From the NCBI RefSeq assembly GCF_022829605.1, contig NZ_JAKSYD010000206.1, positions 1-41,551 of the forward strand: a stretch of DNA of 41,551 bases. Reading direction: 5' to 3'. Within the stretch, counting starts at the first letter, position 1, and each line of letters starts with the position of its first letter. Positions 9,108 through 16,816 of the stretch are shown one piece after another. Position numbers and translations under genes: made by a program. The notes beneath the pieces are model-generated. The model had not been told where the DNA came from, did not search any database, and saw nothing but the letters and a program-made list of their open reading frames with translations. This stretch comes from Methylobacterium sp. E-065. Lineage in GTDB: Bacteria; Pseudomonadota; Alphaproteobacteria; Rhizobiales; Beijerinckiaceae.

Positions 9108-10052
9108 ATGGCCAGGGCGGGGCCCAACTGGGACGATCTCCGGTTCTTCCTCGCCGTGGCGCGGACCGGGACGCTCAGCGCCGCCGGGGCGCGCACCGGC
9201 ACCGAGCACACCACGGTCGGGCGCCGGATTCGAACCCTGGAAGAAGGCCTCGGCGCCCGTCTGTTCCACCGCAGCAACCTCGGCTACGCGCTCACCGAGG
9301 ACGGGGCGAACCTGCTCGGGGTCGCCGAGGCCATGGAGAGCGCGTTCCTCTCGGCCAGTGCCGCCACCGAGGGGGCCCACGCGGTGTCGGGCACGGTGCG
9401 GATCGGCGCGCCGGACGGATTCGGCAGCGTGTTCCTCGCGCCCCGGATGCACAGGCTCACCGCCCGTCATCCCGGGCTGGAGGTGGAGATCATGGCGACC
9501 GCCCGGATCTTCAGCCTGTCCAAGCGGGAGGCCGACATCGTGATCAGCCTGTCCGGACCGCAGCAGGCCCGTGTGGTGGCGCGCCGGCTCACCGATTACC
9601 GGCTGTTCGTCTACGGGGCGGAAGCCTACCTCGGCGCTGCGGCGCCGATCGTCGGGATCGCGGATCTCTCCGGACATCCCTTCGTCGGCTACATCGAGGA
9701 CATGCTGTTCACGCGTGAGCTGAACTATCTGGGCGCCCTGGGGCCCCCGGTCAGCGCCCGCCTGCGCTCCACCAACCTCCTGGCGCAGGTCTACGCGACG
9801 CTCGCCGGGGCGGGTCTGTGCGTCCTGCCGGCCTTCATCGCGGCGGCCCATCCCGGGCTGGTGCCGGTCCTGCCCGAACAGGTCTCGCTGACGCGCGCGT
9901 TCCACATGCACATCCACGAGGATCACCGGAAAGCCGCCCATATCCGGGCCGTTGCGGGCTTCATCGCCGCCGAGGTGGAGGCAGCCGGCGCCCTGTTCGC
10001 CGGGCCGGCGGTGTCAGCAGCGGTGGTTTCGCAGGATCGGGCAGCACCCTAA
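9108..10052 (+). CDS. LysR-family transcriptional regulator, divergent from valine operon
   Basis: The 314-residue protein has an N-terminal winged helix-turn-helix (residues 7-65, with LSAAGARTGTEHTTVGRRIRTLE as the recognition region) and a C-terminal periplasmic-binding-like effector domain. The ATG at 9108 is preferred over in-frame starts further upstream because GGGAG lies 7 bases before it. The HTH then begins at the usual distance from the N-terminus. It is transcribed divergently from mmsA, the standard arrangement for a LysR regulator and its target, so it probably controls valine/isobutyrate catabolism. The inducer is unknown. The next gene, an alcohol dehydrogenase, follows on the same strand after 52 bases. 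Confidence 0.9.
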   Translation: MARAGPNWDDLRFFLAVARTGTLSAAGARTGTEHTTVGRRIRTLEEGLGARLFHRSNLGYALTEDGANLLGVAEAMESAFLSASAATEGAHAVSGTVRIGAPDGFGSVFLAPRMHRLTARHPGLEVEIMATARIFSLSKREADIVISLSGPQQARVVARRLTDYRLFVYGAEAYLGAAAPIVGIADLSGHPFVGYIEDMLFTRELNYLGALGPPVSARLRSTNLLAQVYATLAGAGLCVLPAFIAAAHPGLVPVLPEQVSLTRAFHMHIHEDHRKAAHIRAVAGFIAAEVEAAGALFAGPAVSAAVVSQDRAAP

Positions 10053-10104
10053 GATCGCGTGAACCCGGCCGATCAGGATAGGCGCCGGGTCGGAGGATCA
10101 AACG

Positions 10105-11268
10105 ATGGTCGCCTCGATCGCCCTGCCCCGGCTGATGCGCATCGGCGCCGGAGCCTCGCGGCTCCTGCCGGAGGTGCTGGCCCAGCTGGGCCTATCGCGC
10201 CCCTTCGTGGTGACCGACCCCTACCTCGCCGGCAGCGGTCGGGTGGAGGGGCTGCTCGAACGGCTGTCCGGTGCGGGCACGCGCGCGACCGTGTTCGCCG
10301 ACACGGTGCCCGACCCGACCGTCGCCTCCGTGGAGGCGGCGCTGGCCGCGCTCAAAGAGGGCGATTTCGACTGCGTGGTCGGCTTCGGCGGCGGCAGCCC
10401 GATGGACACCGCGAAGGCGGTAGCGGTGCTCGCCCGCCACGGCGGCCACATGCGCGACTACAAGGCGCCCCGCCAGCAGGACGAGCCCGGCCTACCGATC
10501 GTGGCGATCCCCACCACTGCGGGCACCGGTTCCGAGGCGACGCGCTTCACCATCGTGACCGACGAGACCTCCGACGAGAAGATGCTCTGCATCGGGCTCG
10601 CGTACCTGCCGGTCGCGGCTCTGGTCGATTACGAATTGACGCTGACCAAGCCCAAGCGGCTCACCGCCGATACCGGCATCGACGCGCTGACCCACGCCAT
10701 CGAGGCCTACGTGTCACGCAAGTCGAACCTGTTCGCGGACGGTTTGGCGCTCCAGGCCATGCGGCTCATTGCGCCGAACCTGCGCCGGGTCTGGACCGAT
10801 CCCGGCGACCGGGCGGCCCGCGAGGCGATGATGCTGGGCGCGACGCAGGCCGGCATCGCCTTCTCGAACTCCTCCGTCGCGCTGGTCCACGGGATGAGCC
10901 GGCCGATCGGCGCGCATTTCCACGTGGCGCACGGACTCTCGAACGCGATGCTGCTGCCGGCTGTCACGTCCTTCTCCGCCCCGGCCGCCATCGACCGCTA
11001 CGCGGCCTGCGCCCGGGCCGTCGGGGTCGCCAAGCCGGAGACCGACGATCGGTCCGCCACCGCAGCCCTGGTGGCCGAACTGGAGGCGCTCAACGACGAT
11101 CTCGACGTGCCCGGCCCGCAGGAATACGGGATCGATCCGGCGCGCTGGGAGGCGCTGCTGCCCACCATGGCGGCCCAGGCGCTCGCCTCCGGATCACCAG
11201 CCAACAACCCGGTCGAGCCCAGCGCCGAGGAGATCGTGGCGCTGTATCGGCGGGTCTGGGCAGCGTAG
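10105..11268 (+). CDS. Iron-containing (group III) alcohol dehydrogenase
   Basis: This 387-residue metal-dependent dehydrogenase has the nucleotide-binding motif GFGGGSPMD at 93-101. The four metal ligands fit Asp193 and His197 (DTGIDALTHAIEAY) and His262 and His276 (LVHGMSRPIGAHFHVAHG). Length and motifs are complete. Such enzymes act on ethanol, butanol, 1,3-propanediol, lactaldehyde or hydroxy acids, and the sequence does not settle which. It may be co-transcribed with the LysR gene and could oxidise or reduce an alcohol linked to branched-chain metabolism. A short inverted repeat (ACTCGC/GCGAGT, 11270-11283) follows the stop. Confidence 0.9.
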   Translation: MVASIALPRLMRIGAGASRLLPEVLAQLGLSRPFVVTDPYLAGSGRVEGLLERLSGAGTRATVFADTVPDPTVASVEAALAALKEGDFDCVVGFGGGSPMDTAKAVAVLARHGGHMRDYKAPRQQDEPGLPIVAIPTTAGTGSEATRFTIVTDETSDEKMLCIGLAYLPVAALVDYELTLTKPKRLTADTGIDALTHAIEAYVSRKSNLFADGLALQAMRLIAPNLRRVWTDPGDRAAREAMMLGATQAGIAFSNSSVALVHGMSRPIGAHFHVAHGLSNAMLLPAVTSFSAPAAIDRYAACARAVGVAKPETDDRSATAALVAELEALNDDLDVPGPQEYGIDPARWEALLPTMAAQALASGSPANNPVEPSAEEIVALYRRVWAA

Positions 11269-11306
11269 AACTCGCGAGCGAGTCAGGGGTGGGCATTGGC
11301 AATCTC

Positions 11307-11341
11307 CTCCTGTTGTAGCTACATTTGGGCTACAACAGGAG
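11307..11341. promoter_or_regulatory. Nested operator of the RelB/YafQ locus
   Basis: CTCCTGTTGTAGC (11307-11319) and GCTACAACAGGAG (11329-11341) are perfect 13-base inverted arms separated by 9 bases. Inside lies a second perfect palindrome, TGTAGCTACA (11314-11323). The right arm contains the antitoxin's AGGAG ribosome-binding site. RelB/DinJ antitoxins bind such dyads through their ribbon-helix-helix domain and repress their own promoter, so this is very likely the autoregulatory operator. In mRNA the same arms would hide the ribosome-binding site. Confidence 0.7.
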
Positions 11342-11350
11342 TTGAAAGCC

Positions 11351-11614
11351 ATGGCGGCCGACACAGTGGTCCGTGCGCGCATCGATACCGCCACGAAGGA
11401 CCGTGCAGCGAAGGCCCTCGATGCGATGGGCCTCTCGATCTCCGACGCGATCAGGCTTCTGATGGTCCAGATCGCGGATGAGCAACGCTTACCCTTCGCC
11501 GTGAAGGTACCGAACGCGACGAAGGGCGCAGCCCTCGCGGAACTCGAAGCGGGGAAGGGCAAACGCTTCGCAGACGTGGATGCCCTGATGGCAGACCTGA
11601 ATGCGGACGATTGA
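11351..11614 (+). CDS. relB: RelB/DinJ-family antitoxin
   Basis: The 87-residue protein has an N-terminal ribbon-helix-helix (VRARIDTATKDRAAKAL, then AMGLSISDAIRLLM) followed by LPF, the canonical RelB/DinJ signature, and an acidic C-terminal toxin-binding tail. The ATG at 11351 has AGGAG 9 bases upstream; the TTG at 11342 in the same frame has no such support. Its 3' end overlaps the ATG of the yafQ reading frame, as in E. coli dinJ-yafQ. The antitoxin looks intact while the toxin is frameshifted. Confidence 0.88.
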   Translation: MAADTVVRARIDTATKDRAAKALDAMGLSISDAIRLLMVQIADEQRLPFAVKVPNATKGAALAELEAGKGKRFADVDALMADLNADD

Positions 11615-11881
11615 ACGGCCACGCAGTTCAAGCGGGACTTCAAACGCGAGTCGAGGGGCCGGCATGCTGCCACTCTCAATGCCGATCTGATCCCTCTCCT
11701 GCGCGCGCTCGCCGAGGACGCGCCACTGGATGCGCGTTACCGGGATCACGCCCTGAGCGGTGATTGGTCCGGCTATCGTGATTGCCACGTAAAGCCGGAC
11801 CGCGTGCTGATCTACCGGAAGCCCGATGCGGACACGCTGCGCCTGGCCCGGTTAGGCTCGCACAGCGAAGTCTTCGGATAG
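11601..11881 (+). pseudogene. yafQ: YafQ-family mRNA interferase toxin, frameshifted
   Basis: The overlapping ATG at 11601 reads MRTIER, a normal YafQ start, and then runs out of the toxin frame. The body continues one frame away from 11621 as TQFKRDFKRESRGRHA through to GSHSEVFG and a TAG at 11879. One base is missing near 11616-11620, where CGGCC would restore the frame as CGGGCC. Downstream, the residues corresponding to the active-site set of E. coli YafQ are all kept: DH in YRDHALSG, the CHVKPD motif, SH and the terminal Phe. The body frame has no ATG, GTG or TTG before this core. It is in phase with the antitoxin across its TGA. Possibilities are a recent inactivation, a sequencing error, or recoding. 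The gene converges on the binding-protein gene 10 bases away. Confidence 0.8.
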
Positions 11882-11891
11882 GCCCCCGGTT

Positions 11892-13136
11892 CTACTTCGC
11901 CGCCGTCAGCGGGCAGCCGCTCTCGGCCGGCGAGGCGAAGGCCTCCTTGCCGGGGATGGTCGAGATCAGCTTGTAGAGGTCCCACTCGCTCTTCGACTCG
12001 GCGGGCTTCTTGACCTCGAACAGGTACATGTCGTGCACCATCAGGCCGTCGGGCTGCACGGTGCCGCCATGGGCGAAGACATCGTCCACCGGCAGCGCCT
12101 TGAGCTTGGCGTTGACGGCGTCGGTCTCGTCGGTGCCCGCGGCCTTCACGGCCTTCAGGTAGGACAGGACCGCCGAGTAGGTGCCGGCCTGGATCATGTT
12201 GGGCATCCGGCCGGTGCGCTTCATGTAGCGCTGGCCGAAGGCGCGGGTCTCGTCGTTGGCATCCCAGTACCAGCCCTCGGTGAGCGTCAGGCCCTGGGCC
12301 ACCTTGAGGCCGAGGCCGTGCACCTCCGACAGGGTGAACAGCAGCGCCGCGAGCTTCTGGCCGCCCTCGACGATGCCGTACTCGGCCGCCTGCTTGATCG
12401 CGTTCGAGGTGTCGAGCCCGGCATTGGCCAGCCCGATCACCTTGGCCTTCGAGCCCTGCGCCTGGAGCAGGAACGAGGAGAAATCCTGGTTCGAGAGCGG
12501 GTGGCGGACGCTGCCCACCACCTTGCCGCCGTTGGCGATCACCACCTTGCTGGTGTCGGCCTCCAGCGCCGAGCCGAAGGCGTAATCGGCCGTGAGGAAG
12601 AACCACGTGTTGCCGCCCGCGCGGGTCAGCGCACCGCCGGTGCCCACCGCCAGCGCCCGGGTGTCGAAGGCCCAATGGTAGCCGTAGGGCGTGCAGGCCT
12701 TGCCGGTAAGATCGCTGGTCGCCGCCCCGGTGGTGATCGTGATCTTCTTCTTGTCCTTGGACAGGCCCTGGACCGCCAGAGCCACCGAGGAGGTGGTCAG
12801 CTCCATGATCGCGTCGACGCCGTCGCGGTCGTACCATTGCCGGGCGATCGCCGAGGCGATGTCGGGCTTGTTCTGGTGGTCGGCCGTGAGGATCTCGATC
12901 GGCACGCTGCCGATCTTGCCGCCCATGTCCTCCACCGCCATGCGGGCCGCCTCGACCGAGCCCTGGCCACCATACTGGGCGTACAGGCCGGACTGGTCGT
13001 TGAGGACGCCGATGCGCACCGCGTTGCCCGAGAATGCGTCCGCGCCGCCCTGAGCAGCCGCCGCGCCGGTCAACGCCCCGAGGGCCGTCCCTGCCAGCGC
13101 CGCCGCCAGCACCGCGCCGCCCAATGTCCTGATCAT
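11892..13136 (-). CDS. ABC transporter substrate-binding protein, branched-chain amino acid type (type I)
   Basis: The 414-residue protein has a signal peptide (residues 1-28, cleaved near AAAQ) followed by a Leu/Ile/Val-binding-protein-like fold. The start of the first lobe (VRIGVLNDQSGLYAQYGGQG) and YAFGSALEADTSKVV in the second lobe are typical of the Peripla_BP_6 family. The ATG at 13136 is chosen for its GGGGGGAGAC ribosome-binding site and because the signal peptide begins there. No permease or ATPase gene is adjacent, so it must work with a transporter encoded elsewhere or act as a sensor-type binding protein. Ligands in this family include amino acids, amides, urea and aromatic acids. 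The nearby valine operon makes a branched ligand attractive but unproven. Confidence 0.9.
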   Translation of the reverse strand: MIRTLGGAVLAAALAGTALGALTGAAAAQGGADAFSGNAVRIGVLNDQSGLYAQYGGQGSVEAARMAVEDMGGKIGSVPIEILTADHQNKPDIASAIARQWYDRDGVDAIMELTTSSVALAVQGLSKDKKKITITTGAATSDLTGKACTPYGYHWAFDTRALAVGTGGALTRAGGNTWFFLTADYAFGSALEADTSKVVIANGGKVVGSVRHPLSNQDFSSFLLQAQGSKAKVIGLANAGLDTSNAIKQAAEYGIVEGGQKLAALLFTLSEVHGLGLKVAQGLTLTEGWYWDANDETRAFGQRYMKRTGRMPNMIQAGTYSAVLSYLKAVKAAGTDETDAVNAKLKALPVDDVFAHGGTVQPDGLMVHDMYLFEVKKPAESKSEWDLYKLISTIPGKEAFASPAESGCPLTAAK

Positions 13137-13320
13137 GTCTCCCCCCGATTCACCCGGGCGCCCGCATTCTGAGGCGGTTCCGCATGCAAAATAGATCACG
13201 CCGGTGTGAGACTCCACAGCCCAGCTCGGCCGGAGGCTGAAGGATTGCGCCGGTTGTGATGCCGGGCCGCGACGCGACCAGGGCAATGTCCGTTTCCGAA
13301 CCGTTCTGGCGGCCGAGTTA

Positions 13321-13361
13321 TTAAACCTTAACCATAATTACACGATTCCCCGTGCAGATTC
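13321..13361 (+). promoter_or_regulatory. Candidate CtrA half-site and GANTC sites upstream of the Tad operon
   Basis: An AT-rich island in otherwise GC-rich DNA contains TTAA (13321), then TTAACCAT (13328-13335), which equals the CtrA half-site seen in alphaproteobacteria. Two GANTC sites recognised by the CcrM methylase follow at 13344-13348 and 13357-13361. A third GANTC is at 13210-13214. The full TTAA-N7-TTAA form is absent. The cluster lies 46-86 bases before the cpaB ATG, where the promoter should be. Confidence 0.45.
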
Positions 13362-13406
13362 AGGTCGTGAACGGCAATTCGGCCGTCTCCGGCTCGTGGC
13401 CCTGCG

Positions 13407-14219
13407 ATGAAACCTGCCCGTCTTGCCGTCCTCGGCATCGCCCTCGCGGCGGGCAGCGGAGCGGCGTTCCTGATGAGTGGCGGCGATCCGACGCCGCCTC
13501 CGACGCCGATGAAAGTCGAAGCGCCGCCGGTGCCCATGACCGACGTGCTGGTGGCCGCCACCGACATGCCGATGGGTCAGGTGCTGCGCCCGACGGATCT
13601 GCGCTGGCAGCCCTGGCCGGACAATGCCGTCAATGCCGGCTTCGTCACCCGCAAGAGCAATCCCAAGGGCCTGGAGGAGACGACCGGCGCCTCGGCCCGC
13701 TCGGGCTTCCTGGCGGGGGAGCCGATCCGCGCACAGAAGCTGGTGCGCCCGGAGAGCGGCTTCATGGCGGCGATCCTGCCGCCGGGTCAGCGCGCGGTCG
13801 CGATCACGACCGACAGCCGCGGCACCAATTCGGCCGGCGGTTTCATCCTGCCCAATGACCGCGTCGACGTGATCCGCACCTTCCACAAGATCACCAAGAC
13901 GAACGGCGAGAACCGCGATGTCCAGATCTCGCAGACGATCCTGACCGACATCCGCGTCCTGGCGATCGGCCAGCTGATCCAAGAGAAGAACGGCACCAAC
14001 GTCGTCACCGGCGAGACCGCGACGCTGGCCGTCACCCCAGCCCAGGCCGAGAGCCTGACGCTCGCCGGGAAGGACGGGGCCCTGTCGCTGTCCCTGCGCA
14101 GCCTCGCCGATGCCGGCCAGCCGACCGATCCCACCGCCCCTTCCGACACGCTCCAGGCGCAAACCGATCCCGCACTGACCGTGGTGCGCTTCGGAGTCGC
14201 GCGGCAGCAGACGCCGTGA
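13407..14219 (+). CDS. cpaB: Tad pilus assembly protein CpaB/RcpC
   Basis: The 270-residue protein has an N-terminal membrane or signal segment (4-23) and a Pro-rich linker. An SAF domain follows (about 44-110, beginning TDVLVAATDMPMGQ), then the RcpC/CpaB region (ILPPGQRAVAITTDS and FILPNDRVDVI). CpaB is a periplasmic component that works with the CpaC secretin in exporting Flp-type pili. It opens the operon, and its stop overlaps the GTG start of cpaC as GTGA. The AT-rich upstream region carries CtrA/GANTC-like sites. Confidence 0.93.
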   Translation: MKPARLAVLGIALAAGSGAAFLMSGGDPTPPPTPMKVEAPPVPMTDVLVAATDMPMGQVLRPTDLRWQPWPDNAVNAGFVTRKSNPKGLEETTGASARSGFLAGEPIRAQKLVRPESGFMAAILPPGQRAVAITTDSRGTNSAGGFILPNDRVDVIRTFHKITKTNGENRDVQISQTILTDIRVLAIGQLIQEKNGTNVVTGETATLAVTPAQAESLTLAGKDGALSLSLRSLADAGQPTDPTAPSDTLQAQTDPALTVVRFGVARQQTP

Positions 14220-15781
14220 CCGCCATGATCGCTCCGCTGCCCCTCGCCCGCCCGGCGCGCCGTCGAGCCTACCGCTCGGCCTGCACCCTCGCCCTCCTCG
14301 CCGCCCTGGCCAACCCGGCTTCGGCGCAGGAGCGACCGATCCACGGCCCGGCGCCGGTCCTCACGGTCGGCGCCGCGGAGGCCGCCTCCACCCGCCGCGT
14401 CGAGCTGACCGCCGGCCGCTCCGTGATCGTGGACCTGCCGCGGGACGCCAAAGAGGTCTTCGTGGCCAATCCGGCGGTGGCCAACGCCGTGGTCCGCTCG
14501 ACCCGCAAGGTCTTCGTGATCGGCATGGCCGACGGCGCGACCTCAATCTTCATCATGGATGCCGAGGGCCGCCAGATCGCCGCCCTCGACGTGACGGTGG
14601 CCCGCGACCTCAATCTCGGGACCCTCCGCGAGTTGCTCGCCCAGAGCATTCCGGGCGGACGGTTCGACGTGCGCTCCTCCGGGGCCTCGGTGCTGCTGTC
14701 GGGCTCGGTCAATTCATCGGCGGACGCCCAGCAGGCGATCGACATCTCCAACGCCTTCGTGGGGTTGGGCAGCGCGGGCGGCGCCTCCGGCGGGTCGAGC
14801 GGCGGCGTCGCGGCCGGCGCGCGCGGGGCGGTGATCAACAACCTCTCGATCCGCAACAAGGATCAGGTGATGTTGCGCGTCACCGTGGTCGAGGTGTCGC
14901 GCAACGTCCTGAAGCAGTTCGGCATCAACGTGACCGGCAACTGGTCGGCGCTGAACCCGCTCGGTGACGCCCTCAACTCTCCCGCCCTGGTCAACAACCT
15001 GCCCTTCCCGATCACCGGCGGAACGACGCCGACCGGCAACCAACTGCAGGCATCTGTGCGGGCCGGGGGCTTCTCGCTCCAGGCGACGCTGAAAGCCTTC
15101 GAGCAGGCCGGGGTCTCCCGGGTGCTCGCGGAACCGACGCTGACGGCGATCTCCGGCGAGGCCGCAAAATTCCTGGCCGGCGGCGAGTTCCCGGTGCCCT
15201 CGGCGGCCTCGAGCTGCGTCGGCGGCATCTGCTCCGCTCCCGGCATCACCTTCAAGCCCTACGGCGTCGCCCTGAGCTTCACGCCGGTTGTGCTGGCCGA
15301 CAATCGCATCTCGATTCGCGTCGCCACCGACGTGACCGAGATCGATCCCCAGACCAGCTTCAACTACACCAACGACGGCATCACGACCGCCATCCCGGGC
15401 ACGCGGGTCCGCCGCTCGGAGACCACGGTCGAATTGCCCTCCGGCGGCGTGATGATGACGGCCGGCCTGATCCAGCAGGTGAACAAGCAGGCGATCTCCG
15501 GCCTGCCCGGCCTGATCAACCTGCCGATCCTCGGCGCCCTGTTCCGCTCCCGGGACTACCAGCGCATGGAGACCGAGCTGATGATCATGGTCACCCCCTA
15601 CATCGCGCGGCCGATGGAGCCGAAGCAGGTCAGCCGGCCCGACGACAACTTCGTCGACTCCACCGACGGCCAAGCGGTGCTGCTCGGCCAGATCAACCGC
15701 CTGTACGGCAAGGTCGCCCCCACCGGGGCGGCTCCGGTCGGACAGACCTATCGCGGCCGCGTCGGCTTCATCGTCGAGTGA
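14216..15781 (+). CDS. cpaC: Tad pilus outer-membrane secretin CpaC/RcpA
   Basis: The 521-residue secretin has a signal peptide to about residue 37 (ending PASAQ). The N-terminal pilus-formation domain contains GRSVIVDLPRDAKEVFVANP, and a Gly/Ser-rich stretch lies near 182-200. The C-terminal secretin domain carries ASVRAGGFSLQATLKAFEQ, SRVLAEPTLTAISGEAAKFL and the closing segment PILGALFRSRDYQ. It forms the outer-membrane pore for the pilus. The GTG at 14216 overlaps cpaB; an ATG three codons on is an alternative. Length and domains are complete. Confidence 0.95.
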   Translation: MTAMIAPLPLARPARRRAYRSACTLALLAALANPASAQERPIHGPAPVLTVGAAEAASTRRVELTAGRSVIVDLPRDAKEVFVANPAVANAVVRSTRKVFVIGMADGATSIFIMDAEGRQIAALDVTVARDLNLGTLRELLAQSIPGGRFDVRSSGASVLLSGSVNSSADAQQAIDISNAFVGLGSAGGASGGSSGGVAAGARGAVINNLSIRNKDQVMLRVTVVEVSRNVLKQFGINVTGNWSALNPLGDALNSPALVNNLPFPITGGTTPTGNQLQASVRAGGFSLQATLKAFEQAGVSRVLAEPTLTAISGEAAKFLAGGEFPVPSAASSCVGGICSAPGITFKPYGVALSFTPVVLADNRISIRVATDVTEIDPQTSFNYTNDGITTAIPGTRVRRSETTVELPSGGVMMTAGLIQQVNKQAISGLPGLINLPILGALFRSRDYQRMETELMIMVTPYIARPMEPKQVSRPDDNFVDSTDGQAVLLGQINRLYGKVAPTGAAPVGQTYRGRVGFIVE

Positions 15782-15824
15782 GAACGATGACGCCGATCCA
15801 AGGTCAGAGCGCAGGATCGCAACC

Positions 15825-16748
15825 ATGACCCACGATCCACGACAGAGCGATGCCGTGTTCGCCGGAGGAGGCGTGGGTCCCCTCTCCCGTACGGGAGAGG
15901 GACAGGGTGAGGGTCGAGAACTGCCCGGAAGGGGTACACTCTCGACGCGCGTCGACGCCGTGCTCTGTCCTGAAGCTTCTCGTCCCTCGCCCCAACCCTC
16001 TCCCGCACGGGAGAGGGGGCGCGTCGCGCCCGCAAGCATCGCCCCCCTGCTCGCCGCCTGCGCGCTCGGTGCCCTCGCGGCCGGCTGCAACAGCCAACCG
16101 GTCGCCACCACAGGGGCGATCGAGGTCTCGGATTACCGCGCCCGGCACCCGATCGTCCTGACCGACGGCACCCGCAGCCTCGACGTGTTCCCGACAGGGG
16201 TCGGTCATCTCGATCCCCGCCAGACCGCCGATGTCGACGCCTTCATGCTGGAATACCGCCGCTACGGGCGCGGGACCCTGTTGATGGAGGTCCCGCGCGG
16301 CGGGCCGCCGGCCCAGGCCGCCTCCGCCGAGCGCACCGCGGCTGTCCTCACCCGGCTCGCCGCACAGGACCGGGTCGGCCCCCGCGAGATCGCCGTCACC
16401 GGATACGCCGTGGCGGCTCCGAGCCTCGCCGCGCCGATCCGCCTGAGCTTCCAGCGGATGCAGGCCAAGGTCTCGGATGCCTGCGGACTCTGGCCCAACG
16501 ATACCGGGACCAGCAACTTCGCGCTCGATTACAGCAACCGGCCGATGTGGAACCTCGGCTGTGCCACGCAATCGACCGTGGCCGCCCAGGTGGCGGACCC
16601 CGTCGACCTCGTCCGCGGACGACCCGAGGGCCGCATCGACACGGTCAAGCGGGTCCGGGACATTGGCCAGTTGCGCGACGGCAAGGATCCATCAACCACA
16701 TGGCGGCAAGATGGGCAGACCGACGTAAAATCTCAGGTCGCCCAATAG
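15825..16748 (+). CDS. cpaD: Tad pilus lipoprotein CpaD, N-terminus extended by palindromic repeat DNA
   Basis: From Cys88 onward this is a normal CpaD/TadX-like lipoprotein of about 220 residues, with lipobox LAAGC (84-88) and the closing DPVDLVRGRPEGRIDTVKRV region. Residues 6 to about 66 are translated from repeat DNA (15841-16018) and look random. The hydrophobic signal (70-87) is therefore buried behind an unusually long Arg/Pro/Gly-rich segment. No ATG lies between the repeat and the signal; in-frame GTGs exist inside the repeat (for example 15960). The ATG at 15825 has AGGA upstream. A separate ATG at 15787, 5 bases after cpaC, runs into a stop after 13 codons and may be the original start before invasion. 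Export of the product is uncertain. Confidence 0.82.
   Translation: MTHDPRQSDAVFAGGGVGPLSRTGEGQGEGRELPGRGTLSTRVDAVLCPEASRPSPQPSPARERGRVAPASIAPLLAACALGALAAGCNSQPVATTGAIEVSDYRARHPIVLTDGTRSLDVFPTGVGHLDPRQTADVDAFMLEYRRYGRGTLLMEVPRGGPPAQAASAERTAAVLTRLAAQDRVGPREIAVTGYAVAAPSLAAPIRLSFQRMQAKVSDACGLWPNDTGTSNFALDYSNRPMWNLGCATQSTVAAQVADPVDLVRGRPEGRIDTVKRVRDIGQLRDGKDPSTTWRQDGQTDVKSQVAQ
15841..16018. repeat. Palindromic repeat element inside the 5' end of cpaD
   Basis: Two nearly identical 22-base palindromes, CCCTCTCCCG + T/C + ACGGGAGAGGG, lie at 15880-15901 and 15996-16017. Between and around them are further inverted pairs, including GACAGAGC (15841-15848) with GCTCTGTC (15962-15969) and GTCGAGA with TCTCGAC. 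The block resembles the intergenic elements at 4973 and 7350 in design but lies in a reading frame. It has no stop codon in the cpaD frame. Confidence 0.85.
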
Positions 16749-16816
16749 GCTGGCTGACACGCCCGCCTCATCTAACCTCGACGCCGCACCCCGAACGCGA
16801 ACCTGAAAGTGCCGTC

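Noticed and set aside
16547..16816. Upstream extension of cpaE into cpaD
   Set aside because: It overlaps the end of cpaD in another frame and is not family-like; the domain begins after the ATG at 16817.
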